Assembly: GCF_014203545.1 (NCBI RefSeq)
Contig: NZ_JACHJG010000018.1
Location: 1 to 64,000, forward strand
Source of the DNA: Streptomyces netropsis
GTDB lineage: Bacteria; Actinomycetota; Actinomycetes; Streptomycetales; Streptomycetaceae
Direction: 5' to 3'
Length of the DNA stretch: 64,000 nucleotides
Under the pieces are notes generated by a model. That model saw only the letters and a program-made list of their open reading frames with translations, searched no databases and was not told the DNA's origin. This document shows positions 41,474 to 50,436 of this stretch, piece by piece. How positions within the stretch are numbered: position 1 is the stretch's first letter; every line of letters begins with the position of its first letter. Position numbers and translations under genes: made by a program.

Positions 41474-43168
41474 CTAGAACTCTCCCGAACGGTCGGTGCG
41501 GACACGCTCCAGTACTAGCAGCGCCGCCGCGCACACCAGCATCAGGATCGTGCTCAGGGCCATGGCCTGGCCGTAGTTGAGTTCCCCGGGGCGGCCGAGC
41601 AGCCGGGCCACGGCCACCGGCAGGGTGGGGTTGTCGGGGCGGGCGATGAAGACGGTCGCCCCGAACTCGCCCAGCGACACGGCGAACGCGAACCCCGCCG
41701 CCACCGCCAGCGCCCGCCCGACCAGTGGCAGGTCCACCTCGCGCCACGCGCGCAGCGGGGACGCTCCGAGCACCGCGGCCGCCTCGCGCAGCCGCGCGTC
41801 CACCGCGCGCAGCACCGGCAGCATGATCCGGACGACGAAGGGCACGCCCACCAGGGCCTGTGCCAGCGGGACCAGGATCCAGGACGAGCGCAGATCCAGC
41901 GGCGGCTCGTCCAGGGTGATCAGGAAGCCGAAGCCGACGGTCACCGCGGAGGTGCCGAGCGGCAGCATGAGCAGGGCGTCGAAGCCCCGTACGAGCCGTC
42001 CCGCCCGCCGGGTCAGCGCGGCGGCGGCGAGCCCGCCCACCACGATGGCGATGCCGGTGGCGGCCAGCGCGTAGGCCAGGGAGTTCCCGATGGCTTCCAG
42101 CGGGGCGACGACGAAGGTGCCGCCGTTGTCGTCCGCCGAGGCCAGGGCGCGGTAGAAGGCCAGACCGTAGCCGTCGGGCCCGTCGAAGGAGCGCAGGACG
42201 AGCACGACGAGCGGCACCAGGATCAGCAGCGCCACCACGGCCAGCACGGACGCCAGGAGCGCCCACTGGGCCGGCCCCTGAGGGCGGCGGGAGGTCTGGG
42301 CGGCGTCGACCAGCTTCAGCGCGGTCTCCCGCCGCCGGACCGTCCGGGCGTGCACGCCCAGCAGGACGGCCACGGCCACGAACTGCACGAGCGTGAGCAC
42401 GGCGGCCGTCGGCAGGTCGAGCAGCCGCGCGGTCTGCTGGTAGATCTCCACTTCCAAGGTGGCGTAGCGGGGGCCGCCGAGGATCTGGACCACGCCGAAG
42501 GAGGTGAAGGTGAAGAGGAAGACCATGAGGGCGGCGGCGGCCACGGCGGGCGCGAGCGCCGGCAGCGTCACCCGGCGCCAGGCGGCGAAGCGCCCGGCGC
42601 CCAGCACCCGGGCCGCCTCCTCCTGGCGGGGGTCGAGCTGTGCCCAGAGGCCGCCGACGGTCCGGACGACGACGGCGTAGTTGAAGAACACATGGGCCAG
42701 GAGGATCGCCCAGACCGTGGTGTCCAGGCGCATCCCCCACAGCTCGTCCAGCAGCCCGCCGCGTCCGAGCAGCGCCAGGAACGCCGAGCCGACCACGACC
42801 GTCGGCAGGACGAAGGGGACGGTGACCACCGCCCGCAGCAGCTGCTTGCCGGGGAAGTCGAAGCGGGCGAAGACATACGCGCCGGGAAGGGCGAGGACGA
42901 GGGTCAGGGCCGTGGAGGCGAGGGCCTGCCAGGTGGTGAACCACAGGACGTGGCCGATCCGCTCGTCGCCGAGCACCTCTCCGACGCGGGCGAACTGCCA
43001 CCGCCCGCCGTCCTTGAGCCCCCGGGCCACGATGGCGGAGACCGGGTAGGCGAAGAACAGGGCGAAGAAGGCGACCGGCAGGGCCATCAGGCCGAGCCGG
43101 ACCGCCGTCTGCCGGGAGAGCCTCTTCGGTCGCTTCGGGACGTCTACTTCAGGACGAGCGAGGACCAT
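41474..43168 (-). CDS. thiP: Thiamine ABC transporter permease (duplicated, 12 helices)
   Basis: A 564-residue permease made of two fused halves, each with six helices and an EAA loop (DPRQEEAARVLGAGRFAAWRR and DARLREAAAVLGASPLRAWRE), the ThiP/FbpB architecture. The ATG at 43168 is chosen because it has CAAGG upstream and overlaps the thiB end by 25 bases; no ATG or GTG exists between the thiB stop and the first helix. The frame is open much further upstream inside thiB, which is codon-bias shadow. Confidence 0.85.
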   Translation of the reverse strand: MVLARPEVDVPKRPKRLSRQTAVRLGLMALPVAFFALFFAYPVSAIVARGLKDGGRWQFARVGEVLGDERIGHVLWFTTWQALASTALTLVLALPGAYVFARFDFPGKQLLRAVVTVPFVLPTVVVGSAFLALLGRGGLLDELWGMRLDTTVWAILLAHVFFNYAVVVRTVGGLWAQLDPRQEEAARVLGAGRFAAWRRVTLPALAPAVAAAALMVFLFTFTSFGVVQILGGPRYATLEVEIYQQTARLLDLPTAAVLTLVQFVAVAVLLGVHARTVRRRETALKLVDAAQTSRRPQGPAQWALLASVLAVVALLILVPLVVLVLRSFDGPDGYGLAFYRALASADDNGGTFVVAPLEAIGNSLAYALAATGIAIVVGGLAAAALTRRAGRLVRGFDALLMLPLGTSAVTVGFGFLITLDEPPLDLRSSWILVPLAQALVGVPFVVRIMLPVLRAVDARLREAAAVLGASPLRAWREVDLPLVGRALAVAAGFAFAVSLGEFGATVFIARPDNPTLPVAVARLLGRPGELNYGQAMALSTILMLVCAAALLVLERVRTDRSGEF

Positions 43169-44226
43169 GCCTTGACCCACTGGTCGCGGTTCTTGGCGAT
43201 CTTCTCCGGGGCGAGGGTCGCGGGGTCGGTGATCTTGGCACCGAACTTGGTGAATTCCTCGGGCAGCGCGGCGTCCTGGTTCGCCGGGTTGACGAACATC
43301 TGGAGCGGCATGTCCTCCTGGAACTTCTTGCCCAGCAGGAAGTCGATCAGGGCCTGGCCGCCCTTGGTGTTCTTCGCGCCCTTCAGCAGCCCGGCGAACT
43401 CGATCTGCCGGAAGCAGGTGCCCGTCGCGACGCCGGTCGGCCCCTCCTTGGGCAGCGGCTTCACACCGAGCACCTCGGCGGGCGGGCTGGAGGCGTAGGA
43501 GACGACGAGCGGCTTGTCGCCCTTGGCCTTCTTGCCCGCGGCGGAACCGGAGAAGCGGTCGTTGTACGCCTGCTCCCAGCCGTCCACGACCTCGAGGCCG
43601 TTGGCCTTGAGCTTCTTCCAGTAGTCCTGCCAGCCGGCGTCGCCGTACTTGGCGATGGTGCCCAGCTGGAAGGCGAGACCGGGGGACGAGGTCGCCGCGT
43701 TCTCGGTGACCAGGAGGTTCTTGTACTCCGGCTTGATCAGGTCGTCGAAGGACGTCGGCGGGCTGAGCTTGTGGTCGGCGAAGTACGCGCGGTCGTAGTT
43801 CACGCAGATGTCGCCGGAGTCGATGGGCGTGACCCGGTGCTCGGCGGCGTCGGCCTGGAGCTCCTTGGGGACCCGGTCCAGGCCCTTGGCCTCGTACGGG
43901 GTGAACAGACCGTTGTCGAGCGCCCGTGACAGGAGGGTGTTGTCGACGCCGAAGAAGACGTCGCCCTGCGGGTGGCTCTTGGAGAGGATGGCCTGGTTGA
44001 CGGCCGTCCCGGCGTCCCCGCTCTTGAGCACCTTGACCTTGTACCCGGTCGCCTGCGTGAACTCCTTGAGCACCGCCTCCGACGCGGCGAAGGAATCGTG
44101 CGAGACGAGCGTGACGGTCTTCGAGCCGGAGCCGGAGTCGTCCGAACCGCCGCAGGCGGCCAGCACGGGGACGCCGAGCGCGGCGATGACGGCCGCGCCG
44201 ACGGCGCGCCGGAGGGTGGTGTTCAT
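43144..44226 (-). CDS. thiB: Thiamine-binding lipoprotein
   Basis: A 360-residue binding protein with a Sec signal and lipobox LAAC (Cys at about 25). The domain contains TLVSHDSFAASEAVLKEFTQ, GDVFFGVDNTLLSRAL and LVTENAATSSPGLAFQL, matching ThiB/TbpA. It is first gene of thiB-P-Q. The TPP riboswitch ends 12 bases before its ATG, and the riboswitch 3' strand GGGAG doubles as the likely ribosome site, so ligand binding should block translation. Confidence 0.92.
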   Translation of the reverse strand: MNTTLRRAVGAAVIAALGVPVLAACGGSDDSGSGSKTVTLVSHDSFAASEAVLKEFTQATGYKVKVLKSGDAGTAVNQAILSKSHPQGDVFFGVDNTLLSRALDNGLFTPYEAKGLDRVPKELQADAAEHRVTPIDSGDICVNYDRAYFADHKLSPPTSFDDLIKPEYKNLLVTENAATSSPGLAFQLGTIAKYGDAGWQDYWKKLKANGLEVVDGWEQAYNDRFSGSAAGKKAKGDKPLVVSYASSPPAEVLGVKPLPKEGPTGVATGTCFRQIEFAGLLKGAKNTKGGQALIDFLLGKKFQEDMPLQMFVNPANQDAALPEEFTKFGAKITDPATLAPEKIAKNRDQWVKAWSSLVLK

Positions 44227-44238
44227 GAGTGGGTTGAC

Positions 44239-44320
44239 TCCCTACGCCGGTATGACCCGGATCAGGTCCGAGGGTCTGCGGCCTGTGCCGCACTCTCAGC
44301 GCTCTGCGCGCTCCCCTGTC
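44239..44320 (-). ncRNA. TPP riboswitch (THI element)
   Basis: On the minus strand the conserved core reads AGGGGAGC ... GCTGAGAGTGCGGC ... GACC ... ACCTGATCCGGGTC, and the closing strand CCGGCGTAGGGA. These are the CUGAGA pyrimidine-sensor loop and the ACCUGAUC pyrophosphate-sensor side, with P1 closing pairs. The element directly precedes thiB, so thiamine pyrophosphate would shut off uptake. Confidence 0.96.
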
Positions 44321-44364
44321 GGATGTTCATTTGTGCGAGTTTTCGCCTGGGCGAGTGGACAGTA

Positions 44365-45471
44365 TCAGCGCTCGGCGGCGGCGAGCTGACCGCACGCTCC
44401 GTCGATCTCCTGACCCCGCGTGTCACGCACGGTGACGGGCACGCCGTGCGAGGCGATCGCCTGGACGAACGCCCGCTCGTCCTCCGGCCGGGACGCGGTC
44501 CACTTCGACCCCGGGGTGGGGTTGAGCGGGATGAGGTTGACGTGCACGCGCTTGCCCTTGAGGAGGCGGCCGAGCAGGTCACCACGCCACGCCTGGTCGT
44601 TGATGTCCCGGATCAGGGCGTACTCGATGGAGATCCGACGGCCGGACTTCTCCGCGTACTCCCAGGCTGCGTCGAGGACCTCGCGGACCTTCCAGCGGGT
44701 GTTGACGGGCACGAGGGTGTCGCGCAGCTCGTCGTCCGGCGCGTGCAGGGAGACCGCGAGACGGCACTTGAAGCCCTCGTCGGCGAAGCGCAGCATCGCG
44801 GGCACCAGGCCGACGGTGGAGACGGTGATGCCGCGCTGCGAGAGCCCGAGGCCGTCCGGCTCGGGGTCGGTGAGACGGCGGATCGCACCGACGACGCGCT
44901 TGTAGTTGGCGAGCGGCTCACCCATGCCCATGAAGACGATGTTGGACAGCCGCGCCGGGCCGCCGGGCACCTCGCCGTCGCGCAGCGCGCGCATGCCGTC
45001 GACGATCTGGTGCACGATCTCGGCGGTCGACAGATTGCGGTCCAGCCCGGCCTGGCCGGTGGCGCAGAACGGGCAGTTCATGCCGCAGCCGGCCTGGGAG
45101 CTGATGCACATGGTGACCCGGTCGGGGTAACGCATGAGCACGGACTCGACCAGCGTGCCGTCGTGCAGCCGCCACAGGGTCTTACGGGTGGTGTCGCTGT
45201 CGCACGAGATGTGCCTGACGACGCTCATCAGCTCGGGCAGCAGCTCGGCCGCGAGCTTCTCGCGGGCCGCCGCCGGGATGTCCGTCCATGCCGCCGGGTC
45301 GTGCGCGTACCGGGCGAAGTAGTGCTGGGACAGCTGCTTCGCGCGGAACGGCTTCTCGCCGATCGCGGCGACGGCCTCGCGGCGCTCGGCGGGGGTGAGG
45401 TCGGCAAGGTGCCGCGGGGGCTTCTTGGCCCCGCGCGGCGCGACGAAAGTGAGTTCTCCAGGTGCAGGCAT
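44365..45471 (-). CDS. rlmN: 23S rRNA (adenine-C2)-methyltransferase RlmN
   Basis: A 368-residue radical-SAM enzyme. The cluster motif CGMNCPFC (Cys-x3-Cys-x2-Cys) is near residue 117, with FMGMGEPLANY and the resolving Cys of IDGACGQL at the C terminus (about 358). It methylates C2 of A2503 in 23S rRNA and A37 in some tRNAs. The ATG at 45471 gives the family start; earlier in-frame sequence belongs to the cdsA shadow. It is monocistronic or distal to cdsA, with 98 bases between. Confidence 0.94.
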   Translation of the reverse strand: MPAPGELTFVAPRGAKKPPRHLADLTPAERREAVAAIGEKPFRAKQLSQHYFARYAHDPAAWTDIPAAAREKLAAELLPELMSVVRHISCDSDTTRKTLWRLHDGTLVESVLMRYPDRVTMCISSQAGCGMNCPFCATGQAGLDRNLSTAEIVHQIVDGMRALRDGEVPGGPARLSNIVFMGMGEPLANYKRVVGAIRRLTDPEPDGLGLSQRGITVSTVGLVPAMLRFADEGFKCRLAVSLHAPDDELRDTLVPVNTRWKVREVLDAAWEYAEKSGRRISIEYALIRDINDQAWRGDLLGRLLKGKRVHVNLIPLNPTPGSKWTASRPEDERAFVQAIASHGVPVTVRDTRGQEIDGACGQLAAAER

Positions 45472-45569
45472 GGTCCTACCAGTGTCGCAGACATACGGAG
45501 AGGGGCCCGCCGCCCTGTGGACAACGAACCCCTCACCGAAGAAACCGCAGGTCGGACCCCTGTCGCGGC

Positions 45570-46652
45570 TCAGGTGCTGCCGACGAAGACGACCAGCAGC
45601 AGCCACACCACCGGGGCGGTCGGCAGCAGCGAGTCCAGCCGGTCCATGATCCCGCCGTGGCCCGGCAGCAGGGCACCCATGTCCTTGATGCCCAGGTCCC
45701 GCTTGATCATCGACTCGCCGAGATCGCCCAGCGTGGCACTGACCGCGACCGCGAGGCCCAGCAGCAGGCCCTGCCACCACACTCCGCCGTCGATGAGGAA
45801 GTGCGTGCACAGCGCGCCCGCCACCATGGCGAACGCCACCGCGCCGAGCAGCCCCTCCCGGGTCTTGCCGGGGCTGATGCGCGGCGCGAGCTTGTTCTTG
45901 CCGAACCGCCAGCCCACCGCGTAGGCGCCGGTGTCGCTGACCACCGTGAGCACCAGGAAGGTCAGCACCCGCCAGGCGCCGTCGTCCGCGGCCAGCATCA
46001 GCGCCACGAACGTGGCGAGGAACGGCACGTAGAAGGCCGCGAAGATGCCCGCCGTGACATCGCGGAGATAGTCCTCGGGCGGCTCCGTCATGCGCCACAC
46101 GAGCACCGCGAGCGCGGTGAAGGCCATGGCCACCCATGCGCCCTCGGCGCCGTTCACGAAGCCGGCGACGACCATGGCGGCGCCACCGACCGCGAGCGGC
46201 ACCAGGGGTGCCCGGATGGCCTTCTTCTCGGCCAGCCTGGAGGTCAGCTCCCACAGCCCGACGACCACGGCCACCACGATCACGCCGAGGAAGACGGGCT
46301 TGTAGATGAACAGGGAGGCGAGGATGACGGCACCGAGGCCGACACCCACCCCTATCGCTGCCCGCAGATCGCGCCCGGCGCTCTTCTTCGCCGCGTTCGC
46401 CGTCTGGGGGGCAGCAGGCTCCTGCGGCCGGATGTCGGGCTCCTGTTCATCGCGGAACAGGGGGCCGCCGAAGTCAGCGGCCCCCTGATCACGGTCGTCC
46501 TGGTCTCCGCCTGCGTCGGGCACGATGGGCATGGGGCGAGTCTGCGCCGCGTAGGCCGCCTCGTGCACAGGACCCGCCGTACCGGCGGGTCCCTGGTCGG
46601 TGGACCCCCAATAGCCGGCGCGCGGCGGGGCCCCCCAGGATGCGTCGTTCAT
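45570..46652 (-). CDS. cdsA: Phosphatidate cytidylyltransferase
   Basis: A 360-residue membrane enzyme making CDP-diacylglycerol. A 90-residue Gln/Pro-rich head precedes eight helices. The CdsA signature is SxxKRxxxxKDxGxxxPGHGGxxDRxD, here ESMIKRDLGIKDMGALLPGH and then GGIMDRLDS near the C terminus. Start shares its A with the frr stop (TGATG), a conserved Streptomyces coupling of ribosome recycling and lipid synthesis. Confidence 0.95.
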   Translation of the reverse strand: MNDASWGAPPRAGYWGSTDQGPAGTAGPVHEAAYAAQTRPMPIVPDAGGDQDDRDQGAADFGGPLFRDEQEPDIRPQEPAAPQTANAAKKSAGRDLRAAIGVGVGLGAVILASLFIYKPVFLGVIVVAVVVGLWELTSRLAEKKAIRAPLVPLAVGGAAMVVAGFVNGAEGAWVAMAFTALAVLVWRMTEPPEDYLRDVTAGIFAAFYVPFLATFVALMLAADDGAWRVLTFLVLTVVSDTGAYAVGWRFGKNKLAPRISPGKTREGLLGAVAFAMVAGALCTHFLIDGGVWWQGLLLGLAVAVSATLGDLGESMIKRDLGIKDMGALLPGHGGIMDRLDSLLPTAPVVWLLLVVFVGST

Positions 46653-47212
46653 CAGACCTCGAGGAGCTCGGATTCCTTGTGCTTGAGCAGCTCGTCCACC
46701 TGTGCGACGTACTTCTGGGTGGTGTCGTCGAGCTCCTTCTCCGCGCGGCGCACCTCGTCCTCGCCGGACTCCTTGTCCTTGACGAGCTTGTCGAGGAGTT
46801 CCTTGGCCTTGCGGCGGATGGAGCGGATCGAGATCTTGGAGTCCTCGGCCTTGGTCTTGGCGACCTTGACGAACTCCTTGCGGCGCTCCTGGGTCAGCTC
46901 CGGGAAGGTCACCCGGATGATGTTGCCGTCGTTGCTGGGGTTGACGCCCAGGTCGGAGTCGCGGATGGCCTGCTCGATGTTGCGCAGCGCGCTCTTGTCG
47001 AACGGGGTCACCACGGCCATGCGCGGCTCGGGAACCGAGAACGACGCCAGCTGGTTGATGGGCGTCAGCGCACCGTAGTAGTCCGCCACGATCTTGTTGA
47101 ACATCGCCGGGTGCGCACGCCCGGTGCGGATCGCCGCGAAGTCCTCCTTGGCGACCACGACGGCCTTCTCCATCTTCTCCTCGGCCTCGAGGAGGATCTC
47201 TTCGATCACCAC
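46652..47212 (-). CDS. frr: Ribosome-recycling factor
   Basis: A 186-residue protein with the full RRF pattern: AAIRTGRAHPAMFN, YGALTPINQLASF, RIFPE-like VTFPELTQERRKEFVKVAK and the C-terminal EELDDTTQKYV. It frees ribosomes after termination with EF-G. Downstream it is coupled to cdsA; upstream lies pyrH after 166 bases, which contain a small hairpin (47333-47365). Confidence 0.97.
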   Translation of the reverse strand: MVIEEILLEAEEKMEKAVVVAKEDFAAIRTGRAHPAMFNKIVADYYGALTPINQLASFSVPEPRMAVVTPFDKSALRNIEQAIRDSDLGVNPSNDGNIIRVTFPELTQERRKEFVKVAKTKAEDSKISIRSIRRKAKELLDKLVKDKESGEDEVRRAEKELDDTTQKYVAQVDELLKHKESELLEV

Positions 47213-47332
47213 TTGCTCCTGGTGTTATCAGTAAGCAGAGCCTCGCCCCTGCGCGCGTCTTCTCCTGCACGGTGTCCGACCGGCAGGCAGTTGTCCATCC
47301 CCGTGCCGAGGTCTTCCCGCGGCCCGGAATTG

Positions 47333-47365
47333 CCGCCCGTGCCGGCACCTGGCCGATACGGGCGG
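47333..47365 (-). terminator. Possible attenuating hairpin between pyrH and frr
   Basis: Stem CCGCCCGT/ACGGGCGG (8 bp) with a 17-base loop and no T tract. The strength is modest. Confidence 0.4.
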
Positions 47366-47378
47366 TTGTGCGAGCCCG

Positions 47379-48158
47379 TCAGGCCCGCGTGCTCTGGTCG
47401 CTCACCAGCGTGCCGATCTTCTCACCCTTGACCGCACGCCCGATGTTGCCCTCGGCGAGCAGTTCGAAGACGAGGATCGGCAGCTTGTTGTCCATGCACA
47501 GGGTGATGGCGGTGGCGTCGGCGACCTTGAGGCCGCGGGAGAGGACCTCGCCGTATTCGAGGGCGTCGAACTTCACCGCGTCGGGGTTCTTCTTCGGGTC
47601 GGAGTCGTAGACCCCGTCGACGCCGTTCTTGCCCATCAGGATCGCCTCGGCGTGGATCTCCAGGGCGCGCTGGGCGGCAGTGGTGTCGGTGGAGAAGTAG
47701 GGCATGCCCATGCCGGCGCCGAAGATCACGACGCGGCCCTTCTCCAGGTGGCGCACGGCGCGCAGCGGGATGAACGGCTCGGCGACCTGGCCCATGGTGA
47801 TGCCGGTCTGTACCCGCGTCTCGATGCCTTCCTTGACCAGGAAGTCCTGGAGGGCGAGGCAGTTCATGACCGTGCCGAGCATGCCCATGTAGTCCGAGCG
47901 GGCCCGGTCCATGCCGCGCTGCTGCAGCTCGGCGCCGCGGAAGAAGTTGCCGCCGCCGATGACGACGGCGATCTCGTAGCCCTCGCGGACGACCGCCGCG
48001 ATCTCCCGGGCGATGGCGTGCACGACATCGGGGTCGACGCCGAGCCCTCCGCCGCCGGCGAAGGCCTCGCCGGACAGTTTCAGCATGAACCGACGGCGCT
48101 TGCCGTGGTTGGTGCTCTCGTCGTCGGCGGCCTGTGGGGCGTCCGCACCCTGATTCAT
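47379..48158 (-). CDS. pyrH: UMP kinase
   Basis: A 259-residue amino-acid-kinase-fold enzyme. Motifs: FMLKLSGEAFAGG, VVIGGGNFFRG, RVVIFGAGMGMPYFSTDT, LMGKNGVDGVYDSDPK. It converts UMP to UDP. The start at 48158 is set by AGGAGA upstream; its N terminus carries about 25 extra residues typical of Streptomyces PyrH. Confidence 0.97.
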   Translation of the reverse strand: MNQGADAPQAADDESTNHGKRRRFMLKLSGEAFAGGGGLGVDPDVVHAIAREIAAVVREGYEIAVVIGGGNFFRGAELQQRGMDRARSDYMGMLGTVMNCLALQDFLVKEGIETRVQTGITMGQVAEPFIPLRAVRHLEKGRVVIFGAGMGMPYFSTDTTAAQRALEIHAEAILMGKNGVDGVYDSDPKKNPDAVKFDALEYGEVLSRGLKVADATAITLCMDNKLPILVFELLAEGNIGRAVKGEKIGTLVSDQSTRA

Positions 48159-48187
48159 TGGAGATCTCCTCGTGCACATACGAAGAA

Positions 48188-48234
48188 GGCCATTGCCGGA
48201 TGGGTCCTTATCAGATCCCTGTACGGCAATGGCC
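48188..48234 (-). terminator. Hairpin in the tsf-pyrH gap
   Basis: Perfect 11-bp stem GGCCATTGCCG/CGGCAATGGCC with a 25-base loop, no T tract. It may attenuate read-through from tsf. Confidence 0.55.
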
Positions 48235-48320
48235 TCCTCGTCACATCAGCGGCCGGCCGGTGGACGGTCGGCTGCGTACGACCCTAGCGGGTCGCAGGTC
48301 ATTCGCGTCCTGCTGACGGC

Positions 48321-49157
48321 TCAGGCGCCGACGCGGATGCGCGAGAAGCGCTTCAGCGTGACACCGGCCTCGTCCAGGATCTTCTGGACGGTCTTCTTGT
48401 TGTCCTTGGCGAACGGCTGGTCCAGCAGCACGCTCTCCTTGAAGAAGCCGGTGACGCGACCCTCGACGATCTTCGGCAGGGCGGCCTCGGGCTTGCCCTC
48501 CTCGCGAGCGGTGGCCTCGGCGACGCGACGCTCGTTGTCGACGACGTCGGCCGGGATCTCGTCGCGGGAGAGGAACTTCGGCGCGAACGCGGCGATGTGC
48601 TGCGCGACGTCCTTGGCGACCTCGGCGTTCTCCTTGTCGAGCTCGACGAGGACACCGACCTGCGGCGGCAGGTCCGCGGCCGTGCGGTGCATGTACGCGA
48701 AGACGAAGCCGTCGGCGAACTGCGCGAAGCGGTCGACGACGATCTTCTCACCGAGGGTGGCGTTGGCCTCGTCCACGAACGCCTGGACGGTCTTGCCGGA
48801 CTCGATCTCGGACGCCATGAGCGCCTCGATGTCGGCCGGGGCCGTCTTGGCGACGTGGGCGGCGAGCGCGTCGGCGACGGTGACGAACTTGTCACCCTTG
48901 GCGACGAAGTCGGTCTCGCACTTCAGCTCGACGATGACACCCGAGGTGTTGTCGTCGGCGATGACGGAGACGACGGCACCGTTGGAGGTGGTGCGGCTCT
49001 CGCGCTTGGCCACGCCCTTCAGGCCCTTGACGCGAACGATCTCGACGGCCTTCTCGACGTTGCCCTCGGCCTCGTCCAGCGCCTTCTTGCAGTCCATCAT
49101 GCCGGCGCCGGTGAGCTCACGGAGCTTCTTGACGTCAGCGGCGGTGAAGTTCGCCAT
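48321..49157 (-). CDS. tsf: Elongation factor Ts
   Basis: A 278-residue nucleotide exchange factor for EF-Tu. The N-terminal UBA-like segment VKKLRELTGAGMMDCKKAL, the EF-Tu contact TDFVAKG (Cys-Glu-Thr-Asp-Phe-Val) and the core repeats are intact. AGAAGAG precedes the ATG at about 13 nt. A 15-bp hairpin separates it from rpsB. Confidence 0.97.
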   Translation of the reverse strand: MANFTAADVKKLRELTGAGMMDCKKALDEAEGNVEKAVEIVRVKGLKGVAKRESRTTSNGAVVSVIADDNTSGVIVELKCETDFVAKGDKFVTVADALAAHVAKTAPADIEALMASEIESGKTVQAFVDEANATLGEKIVVDRFAQFADGFVFAYMHRTAADLPPQVGVLVELDKENAEVAKDVAQHIAAFAPKFLSRDEIPADVVDNERRVAEATAREEGKPEAALPKIVEGRVTGFFKESVLLDQPFAKDNKKTVQKILDEAGVTLKRFSRIRVGA

Positions 49158-49200
49158 TTTCGTGAATCTCTTCTCGAAAGTCGTTGTGACTACGGTGCAC

Positions 49201-49233
49201 GACGGGGGCGGCGCGTCTCGCGCCGACCCCGTC
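49201..49233 (-). terminator. Hairpin between rpsB and tsf
   Basis: 15-bp stem with one mismatch, GACGGGGGCGGCGCG against CGCGCCGACCCCGTC, 3-base loop, no T tract. Partial termination or a control point between the two co-directed genes. Confidence 0.6.
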
Positions 49234-49252
49234 ATCTACCGCGACTGAGTGG

Positions 49253-50122
49253 TCAGGCCTGCTCGGCGTCCGCGGCCGGGGCCTCGGGGGCCTCGGCGGG
49301 CGCCTCAACGGCGGCCTCGGCCGGCTTCTCGGCCTCGTCGGACTTCTTGTCGCCCTCGAGCAGGTCGCGCTCCCACTCGGCCAGCGGCTCGCCGGCGGCC
49401 TTGTCGGCCTTGGCGTCACCGGTGGCGGCACCGGAACGGGCGATGAGGCCCTCGGCGACGGCGTCGGCGATCACGCGGGTGAGCAGCGTGACGGAGCGGA
49501 TCGCGTCGTCGTTGCCCGGGATCTTGTAGTCGACCTCGTCGGGGTCGCAGTTGGTGTCGAGGATCGCGACGACCGGGATGCGGAGCTTGCGCGCCTCACC
49601 GACGGCGATGTGCTCCTTCTTGGTGTCCACGATCCAGACGGCGCTGGGCACCTTCTGCATCTCGCGGATACCGCCGAGGGTCTTCTCGAGCTTGGTCTTC
49701 TCGCGGGAGAGGACGAGCAGCTCCTTCTTGGTGAGGCCGGACGCGGCCACATCCTCGAAGTCGATGAGCTCGAGCTCCTTCAGGCGCTGCAGGCGCTTGT
49801 AGACGGTCGAGAAGTTGGTGAGCATGCCGCCCAGCCAGCGCTGGTTGACGTACGGCATCCCGACGCGGGTCGCCTGCTCGGCGATGGCCTCCTGGGCCTG
49901 CTTCTTCGTGCCGACGAACATGATGGAGCCGCCGTGCGCGACGGTCTCCTTGACGAACTCGTAGGCGCGGTCGATGTACGACAGCGACTGGAGCAGGTCG
50001 ATGATGTAGATGCCGTTGCGCTCCGTGAAGATGAAACGCTTCATCTTCGGGTTCCAACGACGGGTCTGGTGACCGAAGTGGACGCCGCTCTCCAGCAGCT
50101 CCCGCATCGTGACGACGGCCAT
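49253..50122 (-). CDS. rpsB: 30S ribosomal protein S2
   Basis: A 289-residue protein. Signature parts: LLESGVHFGHQTRRWNPKM, LQSLSYIDRAYEF, RWLGGMLTNF, VDTKKEHIAVGEA, IPGNDDAIRS. A Glu/Ala-rich C-terminal tail of about 45 residues is typical of actinomycetes. It is head of the rpsB-tsf unit. The 314-base region up to 50436 is shared with the divergent M23 gene and carries both leaders. Confidence 0.97.
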   Translation of the reverse strand: MAVVTMRELLESGVHFGHQTRRWNPKMKRFIFTERNGIYIIDLLQSLSYIDRAYEFVKETVAHGGSIMFVGTKKQAQEAIAEQATRVGMPYVNQRWLGGMLTNFSTVYKRLQRLKELELIDFEDVAASGLTKKELLVLSREKTKLEKTLGGIREMQKVPSAVWIVDTKKEHIAVGEARKLRIPVVAILDTNCDPDEVDYKIPGNDDAIRSVTLLTRVIADAVAEGLIARSGAATGDAKADKAAGEPLAEWERDLLEGDKKSDEAEKPAEAAVEAPAEAPEAPAADAEQA

Positions 50123-50436
50123 GGCCGCGCTCCTTGTATTGCTCGGTTCCACGGCGGCCGGGCGGCCGCCGCTCCTGACGCCCCGGCGTGCCTGCCGTGG
50201 AGGGCGCTCTTGCGAGAAGCCGTTCCGCGGACCGAGAGACACGGCCACCGTGCTGCCCGAAAGGGACTGACGCGCCAGTGGCGGGGCGTGCGAAGTCGAT
50301 CCGGTGACCCGGATCGCCATGAGAAGTGTACGGGACCGGTGAAGGCCCGGGTGACGGCGCTGTCCACAACCCGCGAGTAGTCCACAGATCCGGGTCAAGA
50401 TCCCCACCGGACGGCGCAGTGCGGGACGGTGACGGC

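Noticed and set aside
41474..44293. Apparent thiB-thiP fusion frame of 939 codons
   Set aside because: The thiP frame is only open by chance through thiB, which has its own intact coding frame, lipobox and riboswitch.
44365..46254. Apparent fusion of rlmN with an upstream domain
   Set aside because: Upstream residues are a shadow of cdsA; RlmN starts at 45471 with normal length.
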